Assembly (NCBI RefSeq): GCF_003148685.1
Contig: NZ_QGGR01000004.1
Span: 522,182-586,181, forward strand
Length of the DNA: 64,000 nt
Origin: Actinoplanes xinjiangensis
Lineage (GTDB): Bacteria > Actinomycetota > Actinomycetes > Mycobacteriales > Micromonosporaceae
Direction: 5' to 3'
Under the pieces are notes generated by a model. It searched no databases. It worked only from the letters and a program-made list of their open reading frames with translations, and was not told the DNA's origin. Both the position numbers and the translations under genes were made by a program. Shown here piece by piece: positions 17,083-26,134 of the stretch (positions are counted from its first letter, which is position 1; every line of letters starts with the position of its first letter).

Positions 17083-18846
17083 GTGACCAGCGGGACCGGC
17101 AATGACGTGCTGGTGCGGGGACTGCGGGTGCTCGGCCGGGCGATCCGGACGGAGCCACGGCTCTTCACGATCAGTGCGATCGGCAGTAGTTTCTTCGGTT
17201 TTCTGATCATCGCGAACTCGTACGTCGTCGGTGCCGTGATCGGCCGGGTCGTGGTGCCGGCCTTCTCCGAGCGCCGCGTCAGCTCCGGTGGCCTCGCGCT
17301 GACCTGCGCCGTCCTGCTGGGGATCAGCGGGCTGCGGGTGGCGAGCATCTGGGCGCGCCGGCTGGGCGCCGGGTTCATGCAGTTCCGGCTCCAGGCGCGG
17401 TACCGGCGCGCGGTGACCCGCCGTTACCTGGCGCTCCCACCGGAGTGGCACCAGCGGCACGCCACCGGCACCCTGCTCTCCAACGCCAGTTCGGATGTGG
17501 AGGCCGCGTTCGCTCCGATCGCGCCGCTGCCGTTCGCGGTCGGCACGATCGTGATGATCGCCGGGGCGCTGGTCGCGCTCTTCCTCACCGACTGGGTGCT
17601 CGCCCTGGTCGGGGTGGCGCTGTTCCCGGCCCTGTTCGCGCTGAACTTCTTCTACTCGCGGCGGATGGCGCCGCGGCAGATCCACGCGCAGCGGATGCGG
17701 GCCAAGGTCGCCGCGGTGGCACACGAGAGCTTCGACGGCGCGCTGGTGGTCAAGACGATGGGCCGGGAGGCCGACGAGTCCCGCCGGTTCGGGGTGTTCG
17801 TCACCGAGCTGCGTGACGCGCTGGTCGCGGTGGGCCGGCTGCGCGGCGTCTTCGACCCGCTGATGGAGAGCCTGCCCAGCGTCGGCACCCTGGCGGTGCT
17901 GCTGATCGGCACCTGGCGGCTGCAGTCCGGCGCGATCACCGTGACCGAGCTGATCAGCGTCGCGTTCCTGTTCACCGTGCTGGCGTTCCCGGTACGGGCG
18001 ATCGGCTGGGTGGTCGGCGAGCTGCCCCGCAGTGTCGCCGGCTGGGAGCGGGTGCAGGCGGTGCTGGCGGCCGAGGGTGACCTCTCGTACGGTACCGGCG
18101 ACCTGCCCGGCACGGGGCCCGCCGAGCTGCGGTTCGACCGGGTCGACTACCGGTACGCCGACGGCCCGCCGGTGCTCTCCGACGTGACCTTCACCGTCCC
18201 GGCCGGGACCACGGTGGCCCTGGTCGGCGCGACCGGCTCCGGCAAGTCGACGATCGCCGCGCTCGCCATGCGCCTGGTCGACCCGGAATCCGGCAGTGTG
18301 TCGCTGGACGACGTGAAACTGCCCGACCTGTCGGCGCCCGCACTGGCCGCCGCGACCGGACTGGTCCCGCAGATCCCGTTCGTCTTCGACGACACGGTCC
18401 GCGGCAACGTCGCGCTGGACCGGCCCGAGATCGACGACGACGCGGTACGCGCGGCGCTGCGCCTGGCCCAGGCCGAGGGCTTCGTCAGCGCGCTGCCGGA
18501 CGGCCTGGACACCGAGGTCGGTGAGCGGGGTACGTCGCTCTCCGGCGGGCAGCGGCAGCGGCTCACCCTGGCCCGGGCGCTCGCCGGGCGCCCACGGCTG
18601 CTCGTGCTGGACGACGCCACCAGCGCGGTCGACCCCCGGGTGGAGGCGGCGATCCTCGGCGCGCTGCGTGAGTCGGGTACGTCCCTGCTGGTGGTGGCCT
18701 ACCGGCGGGCCAGTATCGCGCTCGCCGACCTGGTCGTCTACCTGCACCAGGGGCGGGTGGTGGCGACCGGCACGCACACCGAGTTGATGGATTCCCAGCC
18801 GGGTTACCGGGATCTGGTCACCGCGTACGAGAAGGCTGATCAATGA
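17083..18846 (+). CDS. ABC exporter half-transporter with degenerate nucleotide site
   Basis: A type IV ABC exporter half: six hydrophobic helices followed by an ATPase domain. Walker A (GATGSGKST) and signature (LSGGQRQRL) are normal. Walker B reads LLVLDDATSAVD, with Asp in place of the catalytic Glu, and the switch His is Tyr (VVAYRRAS). This is the degenerate half of a heterodimer with the next gene, which overlaps it by ATGA. The GTG at 17083 (587 residues) is preferred since AGGTAGGA precedes it; a GTG at 17020 would give 608 residues. Substrate is unknown. Confidence 0.88.
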   Translation: MTSGTGNDVLVRGLRVLGRAIRTEPRLFTISAIGSSFFGFLIIANSYVVGAVIGRVVVPAFSERRVSSGGLALTCAVLLGISGLRVASIWARRLGAGFMQFRLQARYRRAVTRRYLALPPEWHQRHATGTLLSNASSDVEAAFAPIAPLPFAVGTIVMIAGALVALFLTDWVLALVGVALFPALFALNFFYSRRMAPRQIHAQRMRAKVAAVAHESFDGALVVKTMGREADESRRFGVFVTELRDALVAVGRLRGVFDPLMESLPSVGTLAVLLIGTWRLQSGAITVTELISVAFLFTVLAFPVRAIGWVVGELPRSVAGWERVQAVLAAEGDLSYGTGDLPGTGPAELRFDRVDYRYADGPPVLSDVTFTVPAGTTVALVGATGSGKSTIAALAMRLVDPESGSVSLDDVKLPDLSAPALAAATGLVPQIPFVFDDTVRGNVALDRPEIDDDAVRAALRLAQAEGFVSALPDGLDTEVGERGTSLSGGQRQRLTLARALAGRPRLLVLDDATSAVDPRVEAAILGALRESGTSLLVVAYRRASIALADLVVYLHQGRVVATGTHTELMDSQPGYRDLVTAYEKADQ

Positions 18847-20603
18847 GCGAGGCGGGAACCTTCGACACCGTCCGGCGCGGCCTGTCGCTGTCGCCGGAGC
18901 TGCGGTCCGGGCTGGCCGGCACGGTCGGTCTGGCGGTCCTGCAGATGTCCGGCCGGGTGGCCGTGCCGATCGCCGTGCAGCAGGGCATCGACCACGGCAT
19001 CAACGGGCCGTCCGGTCCGGATCCGGCCGTCGTGGCCGTGGTGGTGGCGCTGACCCTGGCCGCCCTGGCGATCTCGACCCTCTGCGGATACCTGATGACC
19101 CGGCGGCTGTTCACGGTCAGCGAGACCGCGCTCGGCGGCCTGCGGTCGCGGACCTTCCGGCACATCCACGACCTGTCGATGCTGCACCAGCAGTCCGAAC
19201 GGCGTGGGTCGATGGTGTCCCGGGTGACCGGCGACGTGGACCAGATCTCCCAGTTCCTCCAGACCGGCGGCGTGCAGTTGCTGCTCGCCGGCGGTCAGCT
19301 GATCGTCTCCACGGTGGTGATGTTCGCCTACTCGTGGCAGCTCACCGTGGTGGTGCTGCTCTCCTTCGGGCCGGCGATCGGGGTGATCCGGTTCTTCCAG
19401 AAGCGGCTGGCGGGCGCCTACCGTACGGTCCGCGAGCGCACCGGCGTGATGCTCGGCGCGGTCGCCGAGTCGGTGGTCGGCGCCACGGTGATCCGTGCGT
19501 TCGGGGTGTCCGGCCGGACCGCCCGCCGTCTGGACACGGCCGTCGACGACCTGCGCACCGCCCAGCAGCGCGCCATGCGCACGAGCGTGCTGAGTTTCTC
19601 CAGCGGTGAGATCAGTGCCGGTCTGGCGCTGTCCGGTGTGGTGGTGGCCGGTGTCCTGCTCGGTGTGGACGGCGATCTCACGGTGGGCCGGCTGACCGCG
19701 TTCCTGTTCCTGGTGACGCTCTTCATCCAGCCGGTGCAGATCGCCACCGAGCAGCTCAACGAGGCGCAGAACGCGGTCGCCGGCTGGCGGCGCATCCTGG
19801 ACGTGCTGGACGTCGACCCGGATGTGGCCGACCCCGACGACGAGGGGGTGGAGCTGCCCGCCGGGCCCCTGTCGGTGCGCTTCGACGACGTGTCGTTCCG
19901 CTATCCGGGCGGGCCGATGGTGCTCTCCGACGTGGACCTGACCCTCGACGCGCGCCGGAAGTACGCGGTGGTCGGGGAGACCGGCAGCGGCAAGACCACG
20001 TTCGCGAAGCTGCTCACCCGGCTGATGGACCCGGCCGAGGGCACCGTCCTGTTGTCCGGGACGCCGCTGACCGGGGTGCGATTCTCGTCGCTGCGGTCGC
20101 GAGTGGTGATGGTGCCGCAGGACGGGTTCCTCTTCGACGCGACGGTCGCCGAGAACATCCGCTTCGCCGAGCCGTCGCTCACCGACGACCAGCTGCGGAC
20201 GGCTTTCACCGAGCTGGGGCTCGGCGACTGGCTCGCCGGCCTGCCGGCCGGGCTGGAAACCGCGGTGGGCGAGCGGGGCGAGTCGCTCAGCGTGGGCGAG
20301 CGGCAGCTGGTGGCGCTGGTACGGGCGTACGTCGCCGACCCGGACCTGCTGGTGCTCGACGAGGCGACCAGCGCCGTCGACCCGGCCACCGAGGTGCGGT
20401 TGCAGTACGCGCTCGACCTGGTGACCCGGGGCCGGACCACGGTGGCCATCGCGCACCGGCTGTCCACGGCGGAGTCCGCGGACGAGGTGATCGTGGTGGA
20501 TGCGGGCCGCGTCGTACAACGCGGCCCGCACGCCCGCCTCGTCGCCGAGCCGGATTCGATCTACGCCAAGCTCTACGCCAGCTGGTTGGAGCAGACACGC
20601 TGA
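18843..20603 (+). CDS. ABC exporter half-transporter with catalytic site
   Basis: The 586-residue partner of the preceding gene. It has a six-helix membrane domain and an ATPase domain with intact Walker A (GETGSGKTT), Walker B (LLVLDEATSAVD) and switch His (IAHRLS). Its signature motif is altered to LSVGERQ instead of LSGGQ. In heterodimeric exporters that altered signature faces the degenerate Walker motifs of the partner, so the pair would have one active and one inactive ATP site. ATG overlaps the upstream stop. Likely role: export of a lipid or small molecule, substrate unassigned. Confidence 0.92.
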   Translation: MSEAGTFDTVRRGLSLSPELRSGLAGTVGLAVLQMSGRVAVPIAVQQGIDHGINGPSGPDPAVVAVVVALTLAALAISTLCGYLMTRRLFTVSETALGGLRSRTFRHIHDLSMLHQQSERRGSMVSRVTGDVDQISQFLQTGGVQLLLAGGQLIVSTVVMFAYSWQLTVVVLLSFGPAIGVIRFFQKRLAGAYRTVRERTGVMLGAVAESVVGATVIRAFGVSGRTARRLDTAVDDLRTAQQRAMRTSVLSFSSGEISAGLALSGVVVAGVLLGVDGDLTVGRLTAFLFLVTLFIQPVQIATEQLNEAQNAVAGWRRILDVLDVDPDVADPDDEGVELPAGPLSVRFDDVSFRYPGGPMVLSDVDLTLDARRKYAVVGETGSGKTTFAKLLTRLMDPAEGTVLLSGTPLTGVRFSSLRSRVVMVPQDGFLFDATVAENIRFAEPSLTDDQLRTAFTELGLGDWLAGLPAGLETAVGERGESLSVGERQLVALVRAYVADPDLLVLDEATSAVDPATEVRLQYALDLVTRGRTTVAIAHRLSTAESADEVIVVDAGRVVQRGPHARLVAEPDSIYAKLYASWLEQTR

Positions 20604-20647
20604 CCAGCTTCTGACCGGCCGGGGCCGGTGAGATGAGCGCGTCGCCC

Positions 20648-20677
20648 GCAGCGGCCGCGAGGTGCCGCGGCCGCTGC
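20648..20677. terminator. Strong hairpin between convergent ABC and rpsD genes
   Basis: GCAGCGGCCGCG and CGCGGCCGCTGC form a perfect 12-bp stem around a 6-base loop. There is no clear T-run, but the position between two convergent genes suggests a bidirectional terminator. Confidence 0.6.
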
Positions 20678-20759
20678 GAGGAACCCGCCATTTCAGCGAT
20701 TCAAGAGCCTGTCCTGCTCGTCGGGACCGGTGCTCGGCCTTCCGGCCCGACGTTCGCCG

Positions 20760-21368
20760 TTATCGGGCGTAGTACTCGACGACCAGCTGCTCGTCGCAGA
20801 GCACCGGGACCTCGGAGCGCTGCGGGGCACGGATCACCGTGGTGCGCAGGTCCTCGAGGACGGTCGACAGGTACGGCGCGGTCGGGCCGTCGATGTGCGT
20901 GCCGGTCGCCGCGATCTGGAACGGCGGCTTCTGCCGGGACGTCTCCTTGACCTCGATGACCTGACCCGGCTTCAGCTTGTAGCCGGGGCGGTCCACCTTC
21001 TTGCCGTCCACCGTGAAGTGACCGTGCACGACGAGCTGGCGGGCCTGGTAGATGGTCCGGGTGAAACCGGCCCGGAACACGGTGGCGTCCAGCCGGCGCT
21101 CGAGCAGCGTGACCATCGTCTCGCCGGTCTTGCCCTCGGCCTTGTGGGCGGCGTCGTAGGCCGCCCGCATCTGGACCTCGCTGATGTTGTACTGGTGGCG
21201 CAGCCGCTGCTTCTCCAGCAGCCGGACCTGGTAGTCCGAGGCCTTGCGACGGCCGCGGCCGTGCACGCCGGGCGGGAACGGGCGCCGCTCGAAGTACTTG
21301 ACGCACTTACGGGTGAGAGGGATGCCGAGGGCGCGCGACAGCTTCGCCTTGGGTCGGGAGTTGTTCAA
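20760..21368 (-). CDS. rpsD: 30S ribosomal protein S4 (cysteine-poor type)
   Basis: A 202-residue S4 protein with the S4 RNA-binding domain (RRLDATVFRAGFTRTIYQAR onward) and the conserved end PVLCDEQLVVEYYAR. The start is the TTG at 21368: AGGAGA lies 6 bases upstream, and NNSRPKAKLSRALGIPLTRK matches the normal N-terminus. The N-terminal four-Cys zinc knuckle of the other S4 type is absent. It stands alone and not in the rpsM-rpsK-rpoA operon, so it may be a second, zinc-independent copy; the other copy cannot be checked here. An iron-box-like palindrome sits 18 bases upstream. Confidence 0.93.
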   Translation of the reverse strand: MNNSRPKAKLSRALGIPLTRKCVKYFERRPFPPGVHGRGRRKASDYQVRLLEKQRLRHQYNISEVQMRAAYDAAHKAEGKTGETMVTLLERRLDATVFRAGFTRTIYQARQLVVHGHFTVDGKKVDRPGYKLKPGQVIEVKETSRQKPPFQIAATGTHIDGPTAPYLSTVLEDLRTTVIRAPQRSEVPVLCDEQLVVEYYAR

Positions 21369-21385
21369 CTGCGATCTCCTGTTAC

Positions 21386-21418
21386 GGTTAGCCTTGCCTA
21401 ACTTAGGTAAGCCTAACC
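21386..21418. promoter_or_regulatory. Iron-box-like (DtxR/IdeR-type) palindrome
   Basis: A 33-bp near-palindrome lies between rpsD and the DUF2470 gene. Its right half contains TTAGGTAAGCCTAACC, which fits 16 of 19 positions of the DtxR/IdeR/DmdR box as I remember it (TWAGGTWAGSCTWACCTWA). The left half, read on the other strand, fits 14 of 19. Arms mismatch at only four symmetric pairs. It is well placed to control both divergent genes. Confidence 0.7.
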
Positions 21419-21438
21419 GGTGCCCGGAGGTGCTCGTC

Positions 21439-22176
21439 ATGCAACCCAGTCCCGCCGAGATCGCACGCACGCTTGCCGCCGGTCACCTGCCCGCCGTCGC
21501 CCACATCGCGTGCCGTCCCGGCCCCACTCCGGTCCGGCACGTCACCGACGCGCAGGGTCGCGTGCTCCTTCTCGTGCCCAGCGAGGGTACCCTCGCCGTC
21601 GCACTGCGCCCACAGGACGGCAACGACGACACCGCGCTCGTTCTGGACATCCGCGACGTGCCGCCGATGGCGTCCTCGCCGTCGCTGGGCCGCATCTGGG
21701 TCTCCGGCTGGGCCGTGAGACTCGAGGGTGACGACGCCCGTGCCGCCGCGCTCGACTACGCCGACACCGACGCCTGCGGTGACCTGCTCGACATCGGCGA
21801 GAGCCAGGCCCTCTACCGGATGGAGGTCGCCGAGGTCCGCTGGGAGCGCAACGAGAAGCTCCTCGAGATCGACCCGGACGACTACGCCGAGGCCACTCCG
21901 GACCCGCTGCGCGCCGTCGAGTTCGACCTGATCGCCGACCTCGCCGACCACCACATGGGTGAGATGGGCGACTACGTGCGCCGGCAGCTGGGCTCCGAGG
22001 CCCGCCCGGACGACGAGCCCAAGGTGGTGCGGATGGACCGCTACGGCTTCCTGGTGCGGATGGGCAACCGCAGCGCCCGTCTCGCCTTCCCCCGCCCGGT
22101 CACCGACCGGCACGATCTGGCGCACCTGCTGCACCCGATCCTCTGCCGGCGCTGCTGCAACAGCGGCGCCGCCTAG
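21439..22176 (+). CDS. DUF2470-domain protein
   Basis: A 245-residue protein with an N-terminal half resembling the split-barrel PNPOx-like fold and a C-terminal DUF2470 domain (DLIADLADHHMGEMGDYVRRQ, then VRMDRYGFLVRMGNR and HDLAHLLHPILC). DUF2470 is found in heme-iron utilisation proteins of the HugZ type, so a role in heme or iron handling is plausible, and the iron-box-like palindrome upstream agrees. The ATG at 21439 follows GGAGG by 8 bases. The C-terminus carries a Cys cluster (CRRCCN) that could bind metal. Two strong hairpins follow. Confidence 0.85.
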   Translation: MQPSPAEIARTLAAGHLPAVAHIACRPGPTPVRHVTDAQGRVLLLVPSEGTLAVALRPQDGNDDTALVLDIRDVPPMASSPSLGRIWVSGWAVRLEGDDARAAALDYADTDACGDLLDIGESQALYRMEVAEVRWERNEKLLEIDPDDYAEATPDPLRAVEFDLIADLADHHMGEMGDYVRRQLGSEARPDDEPKVVRMDRYGFLVRMGNRSARLAFPRPVTDRHDLAHLLHPILCRRCCNSGAA

Positions 22177-22184
22177 AACGAGGC

Positions 22185-22231
22185 GGGATCGGCGCGGCGA
22201 CCTTCTGCCGCCGTCATGCCGCGCCGATCCC
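22185..22231. repeat. 14-bp-arm inverted repeat after the DUF2470 gene
   Basis: GGGATCGGCGCGGC (22185-22198) and GCCGCGCCGATCCC (22218-22231) are exact reverse complements separated by 19 bases. It precedes the terminator hairpin and could form a first stem of a double hairpin. Confidence 0.7.
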
Positions 22232-22237
22232 GTCTTC

Positions 22238-22282
22238 GAGCCCTGCCACCCGGTGCCGCGGGTGGCAGGGCTCACATCTTTT
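22238..22282 (+). terminator. Rho-independent terminator of the DUF2470 gene
   Basis: GAGCCCTGCCACCC and GGGTGGCAGGGCTC make a perfect 14-bp stem around 8 bases, followed by ACATCTTTTC on the plus strand. Confidence 0.85.
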
Positions 22283-22287
22283 CACCT

Positions 22288-24045
22288 CTAGAGCGAGAGG
22301 ATGCGGTCCAGGAACTCCCGGTAGCCGCGCATCGCCATCCGCATGCGCTCGGTGTCCGGGGTGTCGGTGCCGCGCAGCGGGTCCAGCTCGTCCCGCTCCG
22401 CCAGCAGCACCTCGGTCAACTCGTTCACCGCGTCGGTGAGCAGGTCGTGTGCCCGGGTCAGGGCGGTGACCGGGTCGTCGACGAACTCCGCCTTCACCTC
22501 GTGCCACGCCGCCCGGAAGTGCCGGGCCGCGTCCTCGTCCCAGACGGTGCGGCCGATCAGCGGCTCCGCACCGGCCCGATCGGCGGGTGCCTCCTCGGAC
22601 TGCGCCGCGCGATGGCCCACCCGGCGGACCGGCTCGGCGTCCTCCAGGCTGGCCGACCGGCGGGCCGTCGGAGCCGGCGCCTCCTCGGCGGCCTCCTCGC
22701 GGGCCCGGCGGGCGGGTGGCGCGGGCGGGAAGGTCAGGAACTCCGACGGCGGCGTGACGGTACTCGCCGACGGTGCCGCGGGAGTGACCGACGCCACACC
22801 GAAGGCCTCGGCCGGGCGGCCCAGGCTGTAACCGGTCGGGGCGAAGCCGTACCCACCCTCGGCGGCCGACGGTAGACCGCTGTCGCCGAGGTCGATGGTC
22901 AGATCCGGTGGTGTGCGCGTCGCCGGGATCTGCACCGGGGCGGACCCGGTCGCGGCGGGCGGGGTGCTCGCGGCCGGCGAGACCGGGGCGGGTACCGCCG
23001 GGTCCGCCGGCTCCGGCTCCTGACCGGGCAGACCGGAGACCGGCTGCAGGGCCCCGGCCGGGTGATCGGGGGTGAAGTCCGCGACCGTGTACGGGTTCGG
23101 CGCGTACGCCGGTGACACGGGAGCGCCGGAGACCGGGCCGCCGGAGACCGGGGTACCCGGGACCGCGGGGATCGGCTGGGTCAGGCCGGGCACCGAAGCC
23201 CAGCCGGCGGCCGCACGTGGCGGCCCGTCCGGAGCCTGTCCCGGCGACTCCCCGGCCGGACTGCCCGAGGCGTCCGGGTCGGCCTCGCCGGTTTGCGCGT
23301 AACCGGGCGCGCCTGCCCGTCCGTTCATGTCCTCACGTCCGTTCTCGTCGCTGGGTCCCGCCACCGCGGCGGCTCCCTGGCCGGTGCCCGGCGGAGTGTG
23401 GTCCGCGGACTCGTCCACCGGTCCGGCACCGGCCGGCTCCTCGTCGGCCGGCTCGTCACCGACCTGAGCCTCACCGTCACCGGACTCCGTACCGTCACCG
23501 GTCTTCGTTCCGTCTCCGGTCTCCGTACCGTCACCGGCCTCTGCACCGGAACCGGCGGCGGACTCCGGACGGTCGTCCCGGACATCCGGATCGTCGTCGT
23601 CCCGGCTGCCGAAGAGCAGCCTCCCGGCACGTCCACCGAGGCCGTAGCCACCGAAGGAGTGCCCCTCCGGCTCACCGGACTTTACGTCCTGAGCGGCTCC
23701 CACCTCGTCCTCCGGAGGTACTGAGTGATCAGGATCGCCGTGCCGTTCCGGCCCCGGTGGGCCGGGCTCCGGACGATGGCCGGCCGGCGGGCGCGGCCCG
23801 TTGCGGCCCGCCCGGTTCAGCCCGAACGGGTCGGCCGCCCCACTCGGATGGCGGGCGGCCGAGGCGATCGGTGCCAGCGGCGGGATCGACCGGCTGCGGA
23901 AGGTACCCAGCGGCGAGCCGTTCAGCAGATCGGCCGGAGTCTCCAGCGGCTCGTCGACCACCGGCTCCGGCTCCGGGCTGACCTGCCAGAAGCGGGCCAG
24001 GCCGGGCGAGGGCCGTGCGTTGTCGGGGCTGGACGTCGGCTCCAT
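22288..24045 (-). CDS. Long disordered protein with conserved C-terminal helical domain
   Basis: A 585-residue protein. About 490 residues are rich in Pro, Gly, Ala, Glu and Asp, with a short repeat (GDGTETGDGTKTGDGTESGD near residue 175), and look disordered. The last 90 residues are different: WHEVKAEFVDDPVTALTRAH, DLLTDAVNELTEVLLAERDEL and TERMRMAMRGYREFLDRILS. I recognise this helical tail, with its FVDDP and YR-F-x2-L motifs, from many actinobacterial membrane or stress proteins of unknown role. No signal peptide or membrane helix is seen, so it is probably cytoplasmic. Confidence 0.85.
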   Translation of the reverse strand: MEPTSSPDNARPSPGLARFWQVSPEPEPVVDEPLETPADLLNGSPLGTFRSRSIPPLAPIASAARHPSGAADPFGLNRAGRNGPRPPAGHRPEPGPPGPERHGDPDHSVPPEDEVGAAQDVKSGEPEGHSFGGYGLGGRAGRLLFGSRDDDDPDVRDDRPESAAGSGAEAGDGTETGDGTKTGDGTESGDGEAQVGDEPADEEPAGAGPVDESADHTPPGTGQGAAAVAGPSDENGREDMNGRAGAPGYAQTGEADPDASGSPAGESPGQAPDGPPRAAAGWASVPGLTQPIPAVPGTPVSGGPVSGAPVSPAYAPNPYTVADFTPDHPAGALQPVSGLPGQEPEPADPAVPAPVSPAASTPPAATGSAPVQIPATRTPPDLTIDLGDSGLPSAAEGGYGFAPTGYSLGRPAEAFGVASVTPAAPSASTVTPPSEFLTFPPAPPARRAREEAAEEAPAPTARRSASLEDAEPVRRVGHRAAQSEEAPADRAGAEPLIGRTVWDEDAARHFRAAWHEVKAEFVDDPVTALTRAHDLLTDAVNELTEVLLAERDELDPLRGTDTPDTERMRMAMRGYREFLDRILSL

Positions 24046-24269
24046 CTCGGTTCACCACTCCCGTTGCGAGTCCGCGCCCGCCGGGATGCCCGGATCCGCG
24101 GCTCTGAGCTGTGCGGCACACCGAGCGACGGGCGCCGGGCAGTCAGGCACGTACCGCGCTTCCCGGCGACGGTACCGCTCCGAATCGTCGAGCACACCCC
24201 CGGTTACCGGATCGTGGGCCCCCTGCGGGTCGTTACGGGTGTCGCAGGCGATGGGGGAGAATCGCATCC

Positions 24270-24635
24270 GTGCCCGTACCCGATGTAGAGACCGCCCTGG
24301 ACCCGGCCATCGCCGCCCGCCTCAAGCGCACCCCCGACGGCCTCGTCGCGGCGATCGTGCAGGAGCACGGCACCGGTGACGTCCTGATGCTCGGATGGAT
24401 GGACGACGAGGCCCTGCACCGCACCCTGACCACCGGCCGGGCCACCTACTGGTCCCGCAGCCGCCAGGAGTACTGGGTGAAGGGCGCGACCTCGGGTCAC
24501 CACCAGCGGGTCCGGAGCGTCTCGCTCGACTGCGACGGCGACGCGCTGCTGGTCACCGTCGTGCAGACCGGCGCCGCCTGCCACAACGGCACCCACACCT
24601 GCTTCACCGACGACCTGCTTGCGGAGGGCCAGTGA
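24270..24635 (+). CDS. hisI: Phosphoribosyl-AMP cyclohydrolase
   Basis: Opens the purine ring of PR-AMP in histidine synthesis. The 121-residue protein is the single-domain type, without the HisE pyrophosphohydrolase. The motif [18 protein letters not shown] is present, and the Zn and Mg ligands lie in [14 protein letters not shown] and ACHNGTHTC. The GTG at 24270 is selected because a GGGGGAGA sequence lies about 10 bases upstream. Its stop overlaps the GTG of trpE, so the last part of the histidine set is coupled to tryptophan synthesis. Confidence 0.96.
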   Translation: MPVPDVETALDPAIAARLKRTPDGLVAAIVQEHGTGDVLMLGWMDDEALHRTLTTGRATYWSRSRQEYWVKGATSGHHQRVRSVSLDCDGDALLVTVVQTGAACHNGTHTCFTDDLLAEGQ

Positions 24636-26134
24636 CCAGCGGAGCCACGTTCCCCGACGAGGCCGGGTTCGTCGCGGCCCGCAAGCGGGTCGTCCCGGTC
24701 ACCCGCAAGCTGCTGGCCGACGGCGAGACCCCGATCGGCGTCTACACGAAACTGGCCGGCGGCCCGGGCACCTTCCTGCTGGAGTCGGCGGAACAGGGTC
24801 TGGCCTGGTCGCGGTATTCGTTCGTCGGGGTGCGCAGTGTCGCGACGCTCGTCGAGCGGAACGGCCAGGCCGAGTGGCTGGGCACCCCGCCGTCCGGGGT
24901 GCCGCTCAGCGGTGACCCGGTGGTGGCCCTGCGCGAGACGGTGGCCGCGCTGACCGGCGCCCTCGACGAGAGCCTGCCCCCGCTCACCGGTGGCCTCGTC
25001 GGCTATCTCGGCTACGACCTGGTCCGCCGCTTCGAGAAGCTGCCGTCCACGGCCGCCGACGACCTGCGCCTGCCCGAGCTGGGCATGCTCCTCGCCACCG
25101 ACCTGGTGGTGCTCGACCACCACGAGGGCTCGGCGCTGCTGGTGGCCAACGCGGTGCTCGACGCGGACGCCGACGACGCGGCCCGCCGTGCCGCGTACCA
25201 CCAGGCGATCGGCCGGCTCGACGCGATGACCACCGCGCTGTCGCGGCCCACCCCGCCGATGGTCTCCACGGTCGACCGCCGCCCGGCCGGCGAACCGGTC
25301 AGCCGCACTCTTCCGGGGGAATATCAGAAGGCCGTCGAGGAGGCCAAGGAGGCGATCCGGGCCGGCGAGTGCTTCCAGATCGTGGTGGCCCAGCGTTTCG
25401 AGCGGCCCACCGACGCCGCCGCCCTGGACGTCTACCGGGTGCTGCGGGCCACCAACCCCAGTCCGTACATGTATCTGCTCCGCTTCGACGACTTCGACAT
25501 CGTCGGCTCGTCGCCGGAGGCACACCTCAAGGTGAGCGCCAACCGGACCGCGCTGCTGCACCCGATCGCCGGGACCCGCTGGCGGGGTGCCACCCCGGAG
25601 CAGGACGCCGCGCTCGCCGCCGAGCTGCTCGCCGACCCGAAGGAGCGGTCCGAGCACGTGATGCTGGTCGATCTGGGCCGCAACGACCTGGGCCGGGTCT
25701 GTGAGCCGGGCAGCGTCGAGGTGCCGGAGTTCGCCCGGATCGAGCGGTACAGCCACGTCATGCACATCGTCTCGACCGTGGTCGGCCGTCTGCGCGACGA
25801 CCGGACCGCCTTCGACGCGCTGGCCGCCACGTTCCCGGCCGGTACGCTCTCCGGCGCGCCCAAGGTCCGGGCCATGGAGATCATCGAGCAGCTGGAGCCC
25901 ACCCGGCGTGGCCTCTACGGCGGCACGGTCGGCTACTTCGGGTTCGCCGGCGACATGGACATGGCGATCGCGATCCGGACCGCGCTGCTCAAGGACGGTG
26001 TCGCCTACGTCGGCGCGGGCGCGGGCATCGTCGCCGACTCCGACCCGGCGGCCGAGGAGCAGGAGACCCGCAACAAGGCCGCCGCGGTGCTCGCCGCGAT
26101 CGCCTCGGCGGAGACCCTGCGCGCCGCCCGATGA
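24632..26134 (+). CDS. trpE: Anthranilate synthase component I
   Basis: Converts chorismate and ammonia (from a glutaminase subunit not in this window) to anthranilate. The 500-residue protein has the N-terminal feedback element LLES near residue 50, which in known TrpE proteins binds tryptophan. The chorismate-binding domain shows [32 protein letters not shown] and [20 protein letters not shown]. The start is the GTG of the GTGA overlap with hisI. It overlaps the following membrane gene by ATGA. Confidence 0.97.
   Translation: MTSGATFPDEAGFVAARKRVVPVTRKLLADGETPIGVYTKLAGGPGTFLLESAEQGLAWSRYSFVGVRSVATLVERNGQAEWLGTPPSGVPLSGDPVVALRETVAALTGALDESLPPLTGGLVGYLGYDLVRRFEKLPSTAADDLRLPELGMLLATDLVVLDHHEGSALLVANAVLDADADDAARRAAYHQAIGRLDAMTTALSRPTPPMVSTVDRRPAGEPVSRTLPGEYQKAVEEAKEAIRAGECFQIVVAQRFERPTDAAALDVYRVLRATNPSPYMYLLRFDDFDIVGSSPEAHLKVSANRTALLHPIAGTRWRGATPEQDAALAAELLADPKERSEHVMLVDLGRNDLGRVCEPGSVEVPEFARIERYSHVMHIVSTVVGRLRDDRTAFDALAATFPAGTLSGAPKVRAMEIIEQLEPTRRGLYGGTVGYFGFAGDMDMAIAIRTALLKDGVAYVGAGAGIVADSDPAAEEQETRNKAAAVLAAIASAETLRAAR

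Noticed and set aside
21369..21470. Extended S4 protein from an ATG at 21470
   Set aside because: It would cross the iron-box-like palindrome and the start of the divergent gene. The TTG at 21368 has AGGAGA upstream and the normal S4 N-terminus.
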